Origin: CANLBN01 sp050633825
Lineage (GTDB): Bacteria > Pseudomonadota > Gammaproteobacteria > Pseudomonadales > Cellvibrionaceae
Assembly (NCBI GenBank): GCA_050633825.1
Contig: JBOEHG010000002.1
Span: 12,034 to 76,033 of the forward strand
Direction: 5' to 3'
Length of the DNA stretch: 64,000 bases
Below the pieces are notes generated by a model. It was not told where the DNA came from. It did not search any database and saw only the letters and a program-made list of their open reading frames with translations. This document shows, piece by piece, positions 1-9,630 of this stretch; positions within the stretch are counted from its first letter, which is position 1; every line of letters starts with the position of its first letter. The position numbers were made by a program, and so were the translations under genes.

Positions 1-1536
1 ATAGTCCGGATCCTCCATTACATTGACTTCACATAAGTTACCGGCTTTCTTTAATAGTTTTCGACATTCTGGACTTAGGTGGCGTAAATGCAGTGTTTTA
101 CCTTCAGCTTGATATTTATCAGCTAAGGTATCGAGAGCCTCAATACCGGAATGATCGCTAACACGCGAGCGTTTAAATTCGATCACTACATGTTCAGGGT
201 CATCTTTGGGATTAAACAGTTCTTTAAAGTTAGCAACTGAGCCAAAAAATATTGGTCCACGCAAGTCATAGACTTTATAACCTTTTTCATCAATATAAGT
301 ATCAACCAGAATATGCTGTGCATGCTTCCAAGCAAAGACCAAGGCTGAAACAATCACCCCCACGATAACCGCAATCGCTAAATCAAAGGCAACCGTCACA
401 CCAGAAACCAGTATCACAATAAACATATCGGTTGCCGGAATTTTACCGAGTAAACGCAGTGAGGACCATTCAAAGGTACCCAGTACTACCATAAACATAA
501 TACCTACCAATGCTGCCAATGGAATAATTTCAATTAAGGATGAACCAAATAAAATAAAGGCTAATAACACCATGGCTGCGGTGATACCGGATAAGCGCCC
601 TCGCCCACCCGAGTTTATATTAATCATACTCTGGCCAATCATGGCGCAACCACCCATACCGCCAAAGAAGCCATTGGTGGTATTGGCGATACCTTGACCA
701 ATGCACTCACGATTTCCGCGACCACGGGTATTGGTAATTTCGTCAATTAAGGTCAATGTTAATAACGATTCAATCAAACCGATTGCGGCAATAATAAGTG
801 CGTAAGGGAAGATGATTTTTAGCGTTTCCAAATTAAAAGGCACGGCTGGAATCGCAAAGCTAGGTAGCTCACCTTTTAAGGTTGCAGTTGCCGCTTGATC
901 TGCGGGCAACATATCTCTAACAAAATCAATTACCGTGCGTGCTTCTAAATCCAAGCCAATTACCGCTAAAGTGACAGCAACAATGGCCACTAAACCCGCA
1001 GGTACTGCTGTGGTTAATTTTGGTAAAAAGTGAACAATCAGCATCGTCGCTATAATTAAGCCGCCCATAATATAAAGGGCACCACCTTCCATCCATACTT
1101 GCTGTCCTTCTTGTACCACTTTAAATTGGCCAAGCTGGGCTAGAAAAATCACAATCGCCAAGCCATTTACAAAACCTAACATTACCGGGTGTGGCACGAT
1201 ACGAATATATTTACCGAGTTTTAAAACACCTGCTGTGATTTGTAGTACACCTGCCAATGCAACTGCGGCAAATAAATATTGAATACCGTGCACAGCCACT
1301 AATGAGACCATCACAACGGCGGTGGCACCGGTGGCACCGGAGATCATACCCGGGCGCCCGCCAAAGACACTGGTTAACAATCCCATCATAAAGGCGGCAT
1401 ACAAGCCCACCATAGGTTCAACTCCGGCAACAAAAGCAAAGGCGACGGCTTCCGGCACTAGTGCCAAAGCAACCGTAATTCCAGATAAGACATCATTTTT
1501 GATATTGTGCGAATTGTTGGTAATCAGAGAAAACAT
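1..1536 (-). CDS. SulP family inorganic anion transporter with STAS domain (3' end outside window)
   Basis: I translated this frame directly: it starts at an ATG (1536-1534) with MFSLITNNSHNIKNDVLSGI and stays open to base 1, so 512 codons are visible and the stop is missing. It is a polytopic inner-membrane protein with the SulP hallmark near the N-terminus (VALALVPEAVAFAF, then GLYAAFMMGL) and a central QSMININSGGRGRLSG stretch. The C-terminal part is a cytoplasmic STAS domain (VVIEFKRSRVSDHSGIEAL). SulP proteins carry sulfate, bicarbonate, dicarboxylates or other anions; the substrate cannot be told from the sequence. It follows aceF in the same direction, separated by a hairpin terminator, so it is probably a separate transcript. 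Confidence 0.9.
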   Translation of the reverse strand, partial: MFSLITNNSHNIKNDVLSGITVALALVPEAVAFAFVAGVEPMVGLYAAFMMGLLTSVFGGRPGMISGATGATAVVMVSLVAVHGIQYLFAAVALAGVLQITAGVLKLGKYIRIVPHPVMLGFVNGLAIVIFLAQLGQFKVVQEGQQVWMEGGALYIMGGLIIATMLIVHFLPKLTTAVPAGLVAIVAVTLAVIGLDLEARTVIDFVRDMLPADQAATATLKGELPSFAIPAVPFNLETLKIIFPYALIIAAIGLIESLLTLTLIDEITNTRGRGNRECIGQGIANTTNGFFGGMGGCAMIGQSMININSGGRGRLSGITAAMVLLAFILFGSSLIEIIPLAALVGIMFMVVLGTFEWSSLRLLGKIPATDMFIVILVSGVTVAFDLAIAVIVGVIVSALVFAWKHAQHILVDTYIDEKGYKVYDLRGPIFFGSVANFKELFNPKDDPEHVVIEFKRSRVSDHSGIEALDTLADKYQAEGKTLHLRHLSPECRKLLKKAGNLCEVNVMEDPDY

Positions 1537-1576
1537 AATCGGTATCGTTAGTTATTAAAAACAAAAAAGGAAAAAC

Positions 1577-1612
1577 AAAAAAGCGAGACTCTGGGAAGAG
1601 CCTCGCTTTTTC
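1577..1612 (-). terminator. Rho-independent terminator after aceF
   Basis: Outer arms AAGCGAG (1581-1587) and CTCGCTT (1602-1608) are extended by flanking A/T pairs. An inner stem CTCT/AGAG sits after one mismatch. On the minus strand the stem is followed by a T-rich run. It lies between the aceF stop and the sulP start, with T-runs on both sides. Confidence 0.75.
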
Positions 1613-1690
1613 TTGCATATCAATATTTTAAGGTGCCCTGATTGAGCAACAATCAGTAAACAGGGGCGCTCTTAAAAAGAGTAGCAGATT

Positions 1691-3577
1691 TTACAGTAAT
1701 AAACGCCTTACGTCAGCAATCACACTATTTAAGTAGGTGAAGAAGCGACCCGCATCACCACCATTAATCGCACGGTGATCATAAGACAAACATAAAGGCA
1801 GCATATTACGTGGAACAAATTCGCTACCATTCCATTTTGGTTTTATCTCTGCTTTAGAGACGCCCAAAATGGCGACTTCAGGTGCATTTACAATCGGTGT
1901 AAAGCCTTGACCACCCATGGCACCCAAGCTGGATATGGTAAAACAACCACCCTGCATATCTTTAGGGCCCAACTTGCCATCACGAGCCTTACCAATAATT
2001 TCCATAAATTCAGCAGCCAGTTCCCACAACCCTTTTTTATCAACATCGCGGATCACGGGGACAACTAAACCAATGGGGGAATCAACCGCAACACCGATAT
2101 TCACATATTTCTTCTGCACAATATGTTCGCCATCATGATGCATTGAAACATTAAAGCTTGGCTCTGCCACTAAGGCTGCCGCACAGGCTTTTAATAAAAA
2201 CGGTAATGGTGTTAGTTTAACCCCGCGTTTTTCTGCTTCTGCTTTTAAGCCCTTACGGAATTCTTCAAGATCCGTAATATCGGCATCGTCAAACTGAGTA
2301 ACGTGAGGGATATTCAACCAGTTACGTGACATATTGGCTGCGGTGAGCTTTTTGATTTTGCTCATTGGTAGCATTTCAATCTCACCAAACTGCGAGAAAT
2401 CAACCGGAGGTATGGCTGGAATACCCGAACCACCTACGGCACCACCCGCTGCGGCAGGCGCAGCTTTTTGACCTGTCATTACTTGCTTAACATACGCTTT
2501 GACATCGTCCTTACTGATACGGTTACGATCACCGGTACCAGAGACTTGTGTTAAATCCACCGCCATTTCACGAGCAAATTTACGTACAGCTGGGCCCGCA
2601 TAAACGTCTTTTGATTGGCTTGCTGCAACAACGGTTGCTTCATCTGGCTTAGAGGCCGATGACTTAGCTGATGCAGGCGCGGCAGGTTTTGCAGCAGGGG
2701 CTGGCGCAGCCGCCGGTGCAGGGGCTGCTGGTGCACTACCCTCTACGGCCAATGTCAGAATATCACCACCTTCTGTGGTTTTATCACCTTGCTTGATCGT
2801 AATACTGACGACTTTACCGGCTTTAGGGGCAGGTACTTCCATTGAGGCTTTATCAGTTTCAAGAACAATTAACGAGTCACCTTCTGCAACCTCATCACCT
2901 ACAGCAACTACAATTTCAATAACGTCGGCATCTTCAGCACCCTCTGGTACTTTAATCACTTCTTCTGCCGAACCGCCACTACTGGCCGGCGCTACAGCAG
3001 AAGGCGCAGGTGATGCAGCAGCTGCTCCACCCGATACCGCCAAGGTTAATATAGCGCCACCTTCGACAGTTTTATCACCCTGGTTTACAGCAAAACTAAC
3101 AACGGTACCTGATTGCGGGGCAGGAATTTCCATTGAGGCTTTATCCGTCTCAAGTACAACAAGAGAATCACCTTCTTCAACGGTATCACCTACGGCAACA
3201 CATAACTCAATAATATCTGCATCTTCTGCACCATCGGGCACAGTGACAACCACTTCGGAAGAAGCCGCTGCCGGCGCAGGTGCTTCTGCCGCAGCAGGAG
3301 CAGGTGTTTCGGCGGGAGCACTGCTTTCAGCACCAGCACCTTGAACATCTATTTCAAATAAGGCATCACCTTCAGACACTTTGTCACCCACATTGACTTT
3401 TAATGCGGTGACTTTACCAGCCATTGGTGATGGTACATCCATTGATGCTTTATCAGTTTCGAGCACAACTATTGACTGCTCTTCTTCAATGATATCGCCT
3501 ACGGCAATTGATACTTCAATAATCTCGGCGCCTTCAGTGCCGCCAATATCAGGAACGGAAACGGTTTGTGTAGCCAC
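1691..3577 (-). CDS. aceF: Pyruvate dehydrogenase E2, dihydrolipoyllysine acetyltransferase
   Basis: This is the E2 core of the pyruvate dehydrogenase complex (628 aa). It takes the acetyl group from E1 onto lipoyl arms and passes it to CoA. Three N-terminal lipoyl domains each carry ETDKASM, with lipoyl lysines at about K43, K146 and K243, joined by Ala/Pro-rich linkers. An E3/E1-binding domain follows at about 325-364, then the catalytic domain from about 395 to the end with the active-site DHRAINGGD (H601). Three lipoyl domains match the Escherichia/Pseudomonas-type E2. The ATG is preceded by GAGGAA. It lies 84 bp downstream of aceE in one operon; no lpd (E3) gene is adjacent in the window. 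Confidence 0.97.
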   Translation of the reverse strand: MATQTVSVPDIGGTEGAEIIEVSIAVGDIIEEEQSIVVLETDKASMDVPSPMAGKVTALKVNVGDKVSEGDALFEIDVQGAGAESSAPAETPAPAAAEAPAPAAASSEVVVTVPDGAEDADIIELCVAVGDTVEEGDSLVVLETDKASMEIPAPQSGTVVSFAVNQGDKTVEGGAILTLAVSGGAAAASPAPSAVAPASSGGSAEEVIKVPEGAEDADVIEIVVAVGDEVAEGDSLIVLETDKASMEVPAPKAGKVVSITIKQGDKTTEGGDILTLAVEGSAPAAPAPAAAPAPAAKPAAPASAKSSASKPDEATVVAASQSKDVYAGPAVRKFAREMAVDLTQVSGTGDRNRISKDDVKAYVKQVMTGQKAAPAAAGGAVGGSGIPAIPPVDFSQFGEIEMLPMSKIKKLTAANMSRNWLNIPHVTQFDDADITDLEEFRKGLKAEAEKRGVKLTPLPFLLKACAAALVAEPSFNVSMHHDGEHIVQKKYVNIGVAVDSPIGLVVPVIRDVDKKGLWELAAEFMEIIGKARDGKLGPKDMQGGCFTISSLGAMGGQGFTPIVNAPEVAILGVSKAEIKPKWNGSEFVPRNMLPLCLSYDHRAINGGDAGRFFTYLNSVIADVRRLLL

Positions 3578-3642
3578 TATAATTCCTCTGCATTTTTATC
3601 TGATTAGCCCCCAAGGTCATGATTAGACCCGGAGGGGAACTT

Positions 3643-3658
3643 GTCGAGGGTAATCGAC
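3643..3658 (-). other. Stem-loop in the aceE-aceF intergenic gap
   Basis: Arms GTCGA (3643-3647) and TCGAC (3654-3658) enclose six bases immediately after the aceE stop. There is no U-run, so it looks like an mRNA-stability or spacer hairpin rather than a terminator. Confidence 0.4.
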
Positions 3659-3661
3659 GTG

Positions 3662-6322
3662 TTATAGAGTCATTGGATCTGCTTTATCAGCGTCCAAACC
3701 AAAATCTTTAATTGCTTTTGTCACCACATCAGCTTTAATCGCGCCTTCATCAGCTAAGGCTTTCAATGCAGCAACAGCAACATAATAACGATTCACTTCA
3801 AAGAAATGACGCAATTTAGAGCGCGTATCACTGCGACCAAAACCATCTGTACCCAGTACAGTAAATGATCCCGGAATAAAGTCACGCAATTGCTCAACGT
3901 AGCATTTCATATAATCCGTTGCAGCAATAAACGGGCCTTTAGCCGATTCTAATTGTTCAGTGATATAGGCTTTTTTCGGTTTCTTCGCTTCTGGGTGCAT
4001 CATGTTATAACGGCTAACACTCAAACCTTCGCGAGCCAATTCGTTAACACTGGTCATGCTCCAGATATCGGCTTCAACATTGTAGTCGTTACGTAAAATC
4101 TCAGCTGCTGCTTCAACTTCACGAAGAATAGTACCAGAACCCATGAGTTGTACACGCTTATTTTTACTAGAGGCCTTTTTACTCTTGCCCTCCACTAATT
4201 TATACATGCCTTTAATGATACCTTCCTCGGCACCTTTAGGCATTTCAGGATGAGCGTAGTTTTCATTCATAGTAGTGATGTAGTAGAAACAGTTTTCACC
4301 GTCTGCATACATACGCTTCATACCATCTTGAACAACAACCGCTAATTCAAAGTTATAAGCTGGGTCATAGGTCTTACAATTTGGAATGGTATTCGCCATC
4401 AAATGACTATGTCCATCTTCGTGCTGCAAGCCTTCGCCATTCAATGTTGTACGACCTGCGGTGGCACCAATAAGGAAACCGCGCGCTTGCATATCACCGG
4501 CTAACCATGCCAAATCACCAATACGCTGAAAGCCAAACATCGAGTAATAAATATAGAAAGGAATGGTAGATACACCATTCGTACTATAAGAAGTTGCAGA
4601 AGCAATCCAAGAAGACATTGCACCCGCTTCATTAATACCTTCTTGCAAGATCTGACCTTTTTCATCTTCTTTATAGAACATGATTTGGCCAGAATCATGG
4701 GGCACATATTTCTGCCCTTCTGAGGCATAGATACCCACTTGACGGAACATACCTTCCATACCAAAGGTACGTGCTTCGTCCGGCACGATAGGCACAATAC
4801 GGCTGCCCATTTTTTTGTCTTTTACCAAGGTCGATAAAATACGAACAAAGGCCATAGTTGTTGAGATTTGACGATCGCCCGTACCGGTTAATTGCGACTT
4901 CAGAACATCCAAGCCAGGTACTTCAAGTGTTTCCACTTCAGCACGACGGGCCGGTAGATAACCCCCTAATTTTTTACGCTGCTCGTGCAGGTAAACCATT
5001 TCTGGGCTATCAGCTGCGGGGCGGTAGTAAGGGAGTGTTTTGAGTTCGTCGTCGGAGAAAGGAAGGTCGAAAGTGTCGCGGAATTGTTGCAGGCTTTCTT
5101 TGGTGAGTTTTTTCACTGAGTGGGTTTCGTTAATCGCTTCACCCGATTCACCCATACCAAAACCTTTTACGGTTTGTGCCAGCACGACCGTTGGCTGACC
5201 TTTGTGGGCCACCGCTTGTGCGTAAGCAGCATAGACTTTAGAAGACTCGTTACCACCACGATTCAGGCGATAAATTTCATCGTCGGACATGTCTTTCACT
5301 AACTCTAACAACTCTGGGTATTTACCAAAGAAGTGTTCACGAGTATAAGCACCGCCGTGTGCTTTAAATGCTTGCATTTCACCATCAACGACTTCGTTCA
5401 TACGCTGAAGTAATTTGCCTGAAGTATCTTTGGCGAGCAATTCATCCCAACCGCTACCCCACATGACTTTAATAACATTCCAGCCTGCGCCGCGGAAAAC
5501 ACCTTCAAGTTCTTGAACGATTTTACCGTTACCGCGCACGGGGCCATCAAGGCGCTGCAGATTACAGTTGATAACAAAGATAAGATTATCTAATTTCTCG
5601 CGTGCGGCAAGCGATACCGCACCTAAGGTTTCTGGCTCATCACATTCACCATCACCCAAAAATGCCCAAACTTTACGTTCAGCATTCTGCTCAACTAAGC
5701 CACGCGCTGTGAGGTAACGTAAGTAACGTGCTTGGTATATAGAAGTGATAGGACCTAAGCCCATTGATACCGTTGGGAACTGCCAATAGTCTGGCATTAA
5801 CCATGGGTGAGGATAAGAGGACAAACCTTTGCCATCCACTTCACGACGGAAGTTATCCATTTGATCATCCGTTAAACGGCCTTCTAAATAAGAACGGGCA
5901 TACATACCTGGAGAACTGTGGCCTTGATAATAAACCAGATCACCTAAACGACCATTACCATCGGCATGGAAGAAATACTGAAAGCCGATCTCATATAAAA
6001 CAGCGGCTGAAGCAAATGTGGCAATGTGTCCACCTAAGCCTTCGTCGTTATCATTAGCTTTCATTACCATTGCCATCGCATTCCAACGAATCAATGAACG
6101 AATACGCTTATCCAAGGCTGCATCACCGGGGCGCTGCGCTTCGTCTTCAGGGTCAATGGTATTAATGTAGGAAGTGGTAACGCCGGAGGGGGCTTCTAAT
6201 CCGTGAGAGTTAGCGTGTTCTCTCAAGTCATTCAGTATATCAGCAGCCTTTTCTTTACCGGCGTGCTTTACTAGTGATGAAAGGGCATCCAGCCATTCTT
6301 GGGTTTCAATATCGTGGTGCAT
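3662..6322 (-). CDS. aceE: Pyruvate dehydrogenase E1 component, homodimeric type
   Basis: E1 of pyruvate dehydrogenase (886 aa, the usual length for the homodimeric AceE class) decarboxylates pyruvate with thiamine diphosphate and acetylates the E2 lipoyl arm. Recognisable blocks are GHIATFASAA near residue 98, the ThDP-binding region starting GDGECDEPE at 223 and running to the NLQRLDGPV asparagine near 254, and the C-terminal VLGTDGFGRSD segment. The first of two genes (aceE-aceF). The 392-bp region upstream carries several TGTA/TACA inverted repeats that may be operators; I could not identify a clear PdhR box. Confidence 0.97.
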   Translation of the reverse strand: MHHDIETQEWLDALSSLVKHAGKEKAADILNDLREHANSHGLEAPSGVTTSYINTIDPEDEAQRPGDAALDKRIRSLIRWNAMAMVMKANDNDEGLGGHIATFASAAVLYEIGFQYFFHADGNGRLGDLVYYQGHSSPGMYARSYLEGRLTDDQMDNFRREVDGKGLSSYPHPWLMPDYWQFPTVSMGLGPITSIYQARYLRYLTARGLVEQNAERKVWAFLGDGECDEPETLGAVSLAAREKLDNLIFVINCNLQRLDGPVRGNGKIVQELEGVFRGAGWNVIKVMWGSGWDELLAKDTSGKLLQRMNEVVDGEMQAFKAHGGAYTREHFFGKYPELLELVKDMSDDEIYRLNRGGNESSKVYAAYAQAVAHKGQPTVVLAQTVKGFGMGESGEAINETHSVKKLTKESLQQFRDTFDLPFSDDELKTLPYYRPAADSPEMVYLHEQRKKLGGYLPARRAEVETLEVPGLDVLKSQLTGTGDRQISTTMAFVRILSTLVKDKKMGSRIVPIVPDEARTFGMEGMFRQVGIYASEGQKYVPHDSGQIMFYKEDEKGQILQEGINEAGAMSSWIASATSYSTNGVSTIPFYIYYSMFGFQRIGDLAWLAGDMQARGFLIGATAGRTTLNGEGLQHEDGHSHLMANTIPNCKTYDPAYNFELAVVVQDGMKRMYADGENCFYYITTMNENYAHPEMPKGAEEGIIKGMYKLVEGKSKKASSKNKRVQLMGSGTILREVEAAAEILRNDYNVEADIWSMTSVNELAREGLSVSRYNMMHPEAKKPKKAYITEQLESAKGPFIAATDYMKCYVEQLRDFIPGSFTVLGTDGFGRSDTRSKLRHFFEVNRYYVAVAALKALADEGAIKADVVTKAIKDFGLDADKADPMTL

Positions 6323-6714
6323 AGTTTCTCCTCACTGCATCGCCCTTTTGGGGGATGTTTATATTAACCATGGGTATTAATATAGTTTAGAAAGTGTCCC
6401 AATGGTCTGTTAATGCTATTTTGTTGGTATATGTAAGCAATACAACAAATTATTGGGTAATAGATCTGTAGTATTTTTACATAAAATTTAACAAATGTCC
6501 ATATTGGCTGCCAAACTGAGGGGATTGCTGTCAACAACAACCGATAATTACGTCGATCAGAGAGTATCTTGCGGGCTAGTTATCAAATTAGAGGCAATTT
6601 TTTTGTAGTAAAACTACATAAATGCATCATCCAAGGCTAAAATACTACGAAATGATCAATCTACTGAGTCTAGATCAGTATCAGGATCAATCAACCATTC
6701 CATATAAGAGTTAC
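6323..6714 (-). promoter_or_regulatory. aceE upstream region with inverted repeats
   Basis: This 392-bp gap holds the aceE leader. TATATTAA (6360-6367) and TTAATATA (6377-6384) form an inverted repeat about 40 bp before the start codon. Farther up are TGTA-N5-TACA (6432-6444), TGTA-N7-TACA (6467-6481) and a perfect TGTAGT-AAA-ACTACA (6604-6618). An inverted copy of GTAGTATTTT is at 6639-6648. I see no convincing -35/-10 pair. Confidence 0.4.
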
Positions 6715-9585
6715 TTAAGGGTATTGGTAATTTTTATCGCTAGACGAAAAGGGTAATAGATCATCCCCTTCAGGCCGACGACTAAACTGCCATAAAGAAC
6801 GGGACGGATTAATTAATACATCTTTATAATAGGCTTTTAGTTTTTCGCTGCTTAGCTGTTTTACAGCTTCCGCCAAACGTTGGCGATTATCGAACGACTC
6901 ATTACCTTGAATTAAATTACCCCAATAATCATCTGCACTTGCCGACAAGCTGGTTGGCGCTTCTAACAACTGTGTAATGACCGCCTGTTGATATAAGCCA
7001 ATATCATTAGGCAGTTGCTTTTCAAATGCCACGATAAAATCCGTAATGGCTTTTTGAATAGCGCTGGATGTAGTTGAAGGTGACTGAACAATAAAAACAG
7101 AACCCGGTACTTGCCTTAGTCGTAAACTCCCTACAAATACCACATAACCTAATTGTTGTTCAGTACGCAAGGATGTATAAAATGGCGATTGCAGCATTTG
7201 TCGCAGTACTGCCATAGCGGCTTTATCTTCAAGGGAGTCACTCACGCCCTGAACATACAAAGCTACTGCGGTATCGTTATGATCGATTTCTTGCACGTCA
7301 TATTGAGCTTTTTCTGATTGCAGATGCGTAATCCCTGCTGGCACTATTGGCTTTTCACCCGGCAATTGAAGGCGATCAATATAAGGTTGCCAACGCTGTA
7401 ACCACTCCTGATCAATATTACCGTAAAATAAACCTTTGACTCGCGCACCCTGACGCCAATCAATAGCAAAACGATTTAAGTCCGCTAATGTGATACTTTC
7501 AATGGCGTTAATTTTTGCTGTATTTGACCAATAGAGGTCATAAAGATTAACCGCAAGGTGACGGTAAAGTTGGTGATATGGTGTTCTCTTCTCTCTATTC
7601 TTAAAATTACGAATAAGGTCGGCCTTCAGTTGAGTAAAGCGCTCGGGACTAATGTCGCCTTCGTCTATCTCTGAAATAAATAGCGCCATTAATTTATCTA
7701 ACTTGTCATGATAACCAACTAAAGTAATATCGAGTCCGCGACTATTTGCTCTCAATGATAATGCGGTATTAGCAAGTAATGCCGGATAACTATATTCATT
7801 CATTTTATCCTGAATAATATCCGCATAAAGTGCATTCATCGCTACACCCTTCAAGTCGCCAGAGACGTAAGGTGAGATTATCCTAAAAGCCACCTTTGCT
7901 TTAGGTGTACCAAAACTAATGTCCTGCTTTGCCCATATCGTGCTTGCAGGCGCAGCGTCATCTTTAGGGCTCTTGGTATTCTCAATGCCTTCAGCCTCCT
8001 TAACACTGTCAGTACTCTCAATATTGCCAAGGTCTAAACGGAATGGTTGAGCTAATGTCTCATCCTGTTTATAAAGAGCAATATTTTCCGGTATAAATGG
8101 ATTTTTTTGAGGCAAAGAGAATTGAGCCGTAAGTTTTTTATCAAGTGATACTAGCTCTTCCGACAAAGGCTTAACTGCATACGAGACCTGATAGTAACGT
8201 GTCGTACTATTTGTTTCTACATTTGGAAAAACCGTGGAGACATACACATTATTCGGCGTCATATATGAAAGAAAGCGACGAATCAAGGTTGCATCAAAGC
8301 GCTCAAGCAAATAATCAGCACTAATAATATCTTCTGGAGGAAAGTCCTGAAGATTTTTAGCTAAATGGCTAACGGTATTAGTCGCATTGGACTTTTCACG
8401 AAAATGAAAGGCGGTCTCCGCCAATAAACGTTCTTCGTCATAACGCCATTGTTCTATGCCATTATTTTTGATTTCATCCAGCGCATAAAAAATCAAAGAA
8501 CGAATTAAGTCACGCTGCTGAACCCCCTCTTCTGTCAATTGCACCGTGATATAAAAAGCAGAGGTTCCATCACCTTTATCACGCCCTCCTGCAGACAAAC
8601 TTTCTGCAAGTCCTTTGTCTTTTAACAAGGAAAGCAAACTACCCTGACCTTCATGGCCAATGATATGCCCAATAAATCCCAGCGGTTTTTCCTTGTAATA
8701 CTCACGAATGGACGGCAGCTCAAAACTTAAGGTCATTTGCCGAAGTTCTTGTATTGGCTGACTCACCACCTCAAAAGGTAATTGCTTTTCCGCGAATAGA
8801 GGAATCGAAGGCACTTTATCCCGCTTAGATTCAACCGGCTGGCTAACTGGAATCTGACCAAAGCGATCTAACACGAGGGATTGTAATTTTTTAATAGGTT
8901 CTTTACCAAGAACAACCAATGTCATTTTATGTGCTGAGTAATGTTTTTTATAAAATGCCAGCAAGTCATCTCGCACTTTATCATCGGGTCTATCAGCCAG
9001 CGTTTCCAGACTACCAACGTTGAATTGTGCATCCGGGTGTTGTGGGTTGACGATATGTCGATAGACATCATAAGAGCGTCGATAATCATCTTTTAACTTT
9101 GATTGATACTCCGAATGAACCGCATTACGTTCGCGATCAACATAGAATGCATCAAATAAAGGGGCAATAAAGAACTGGGCAAAACGATCTAAAGCGGGCT
9201 CTAGCTGGTTAACATCAATATCAAAAAAGTAATTGGTATGATGGCGACTGGTATAAGCATTATGGGATCCGCCATTGTCGCTAATAAATGATTGATATTC
9301 ATCTGCTTCCGGGTATTTTTGTGTTCCCAGAAAAAGCATATGTTCTAAAAAATGAGCCAAGCCTTCACGATCTTTAGGATCATGATAGCTACCTACGTTG
9401 ACATCAAGAGCTGCTGCCGCCTTATCGGCTTCTGGATCAGAAATCAACAATACCTGTATCTTATTATCAAGTACCTGGTAATGGTAAGTACGTTTATCAA
9501 GACTGCCCTTTTCTATTTCAATCGAAATAGAAAACTGCGAAAAAATAAGGAAGAAAAAAAATATCGTAATACGATAGCTATTCAC
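6715..9585 (-). CDS. Exported M16 (pitrilysin/insulinase-type) zinc metalloprotease
   Basis: A 956-residue peptidase of the pitrilysin/insulysin subfamily, which encloses and degrades small peptides in a clam-shell chamber. An N-terminal hydrophobic segment (residues 5-20) is a likely signal peptide, placing it in the periplasm. The inverted zinc motif is intact: H78-FL-E81-H82, with the third ligand E159 in NAVHSEYQ, fitting the family spacing HxxEH-X76-E. Length fits four M16 half-domains. The start codon is GTG; no in-frame ATG gives a better signal peptide. It reads toward aceE but is separated from it by 392 bp, so co-regulation is not implied. Confidence 0.93.
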   Translation of the reverse strand: MNSYRITIFFFFLIFSQFSISIEIEKGSLDKRTYHYQVLDNKIQVLLISDPEADKAAAALDVNVGSYHDPKDREGLAHFLEHMLFLGTQKYPEADEYQSFISDNGGSHNAYTSRHHTNYFFDIDVNQLEPALDRFAQFFIAPLFDAFYVDRERNAVHSEYQSKLKDDYRRSYDVYRHIVNPQHPDAQFNVGSLETLADRPDDKVRDDLLAFYKKHYSAHKMTLVVLGKEPIKKLQSLVLDRFGQIPVSQPVESKRDKVPSIPLFAEKQLPFEVVSQPIQELRQMTLSFELPSIREYYKEKPLGFIGHIIGHEGQGSLLSLLKDKGLAESLSAGGRDKGDGTSAFYITVQLTEEGVQQRDLIRSLIFYALDEIKNNGIEQWRYDEERLLAETAFHFREKSNATNTVSHLAKNLQDFPPEDIISADYLLERFDATLIRRFLSYMTPNNVYVSTVFPNVETNSTTRYYQVSYAVKPLSEELVSLDKKLTAQFSLPQKNPFIPENIALYKQDETLAQPFRLDLGNIESTDSVKEAEGIENTKSPKDDAAPASTIWAKQDISFGTPKAKVAFRIISPYVSGDLKGVAMNALYADIIQDKMNEYSYPALLANTALSLRANSRGLDITLVGYHDKLDKLMALFISEIDEGDISPERFTQLKADLIRNFKNREKRTPYHQLYRHLAVNLYDLYWSNTAKINAIESITLADLNRFAIDWRQGARVKGLFYGNIDQEWLQRWQPYIDRLQLPGEKPIVPAGITHLQSEKAQYDVQEIDHNDTAVALYVQGVSDSLEDKAAMAVLRQMLQSPFYTSLRTEQQLGYVVFVGSLRLRQVPGSVFIVQSPSTTSSAIQKAITDFIVAFEKQLPNDIGLYQQAVITQLLEAPTSLSASADDYWGNLIQGNESFDNRQRLAEAVKQLSSEKLKAYYKDVLINPSRSLWQFSRRPEGDDLLPFSSSDKNYQYP

Positions 9586-9630
9586 AAAGATAACTCTTTA
9601 AATTAATCAATTTAGTAAAGTGCCACTGAC

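Noticed and set aside
2775..3344. 189-aa Ser/Thr/Ala-rich frame on the plus strand
   Set aside because: It is exactly antisense to the lipoyl domains of aceF; its low-complexity composition comes from their Ala/Pro linkers.
1691..3577. Tandem repeats in aceF as a recent duplication
   Set aside because: Three lipoyl domains are normal for this E2 class.
6323..6714. PdhR-type operator for aceE
   Set aside because: A GGTCTGTTA stretch looks like half a site but the second half is missing.
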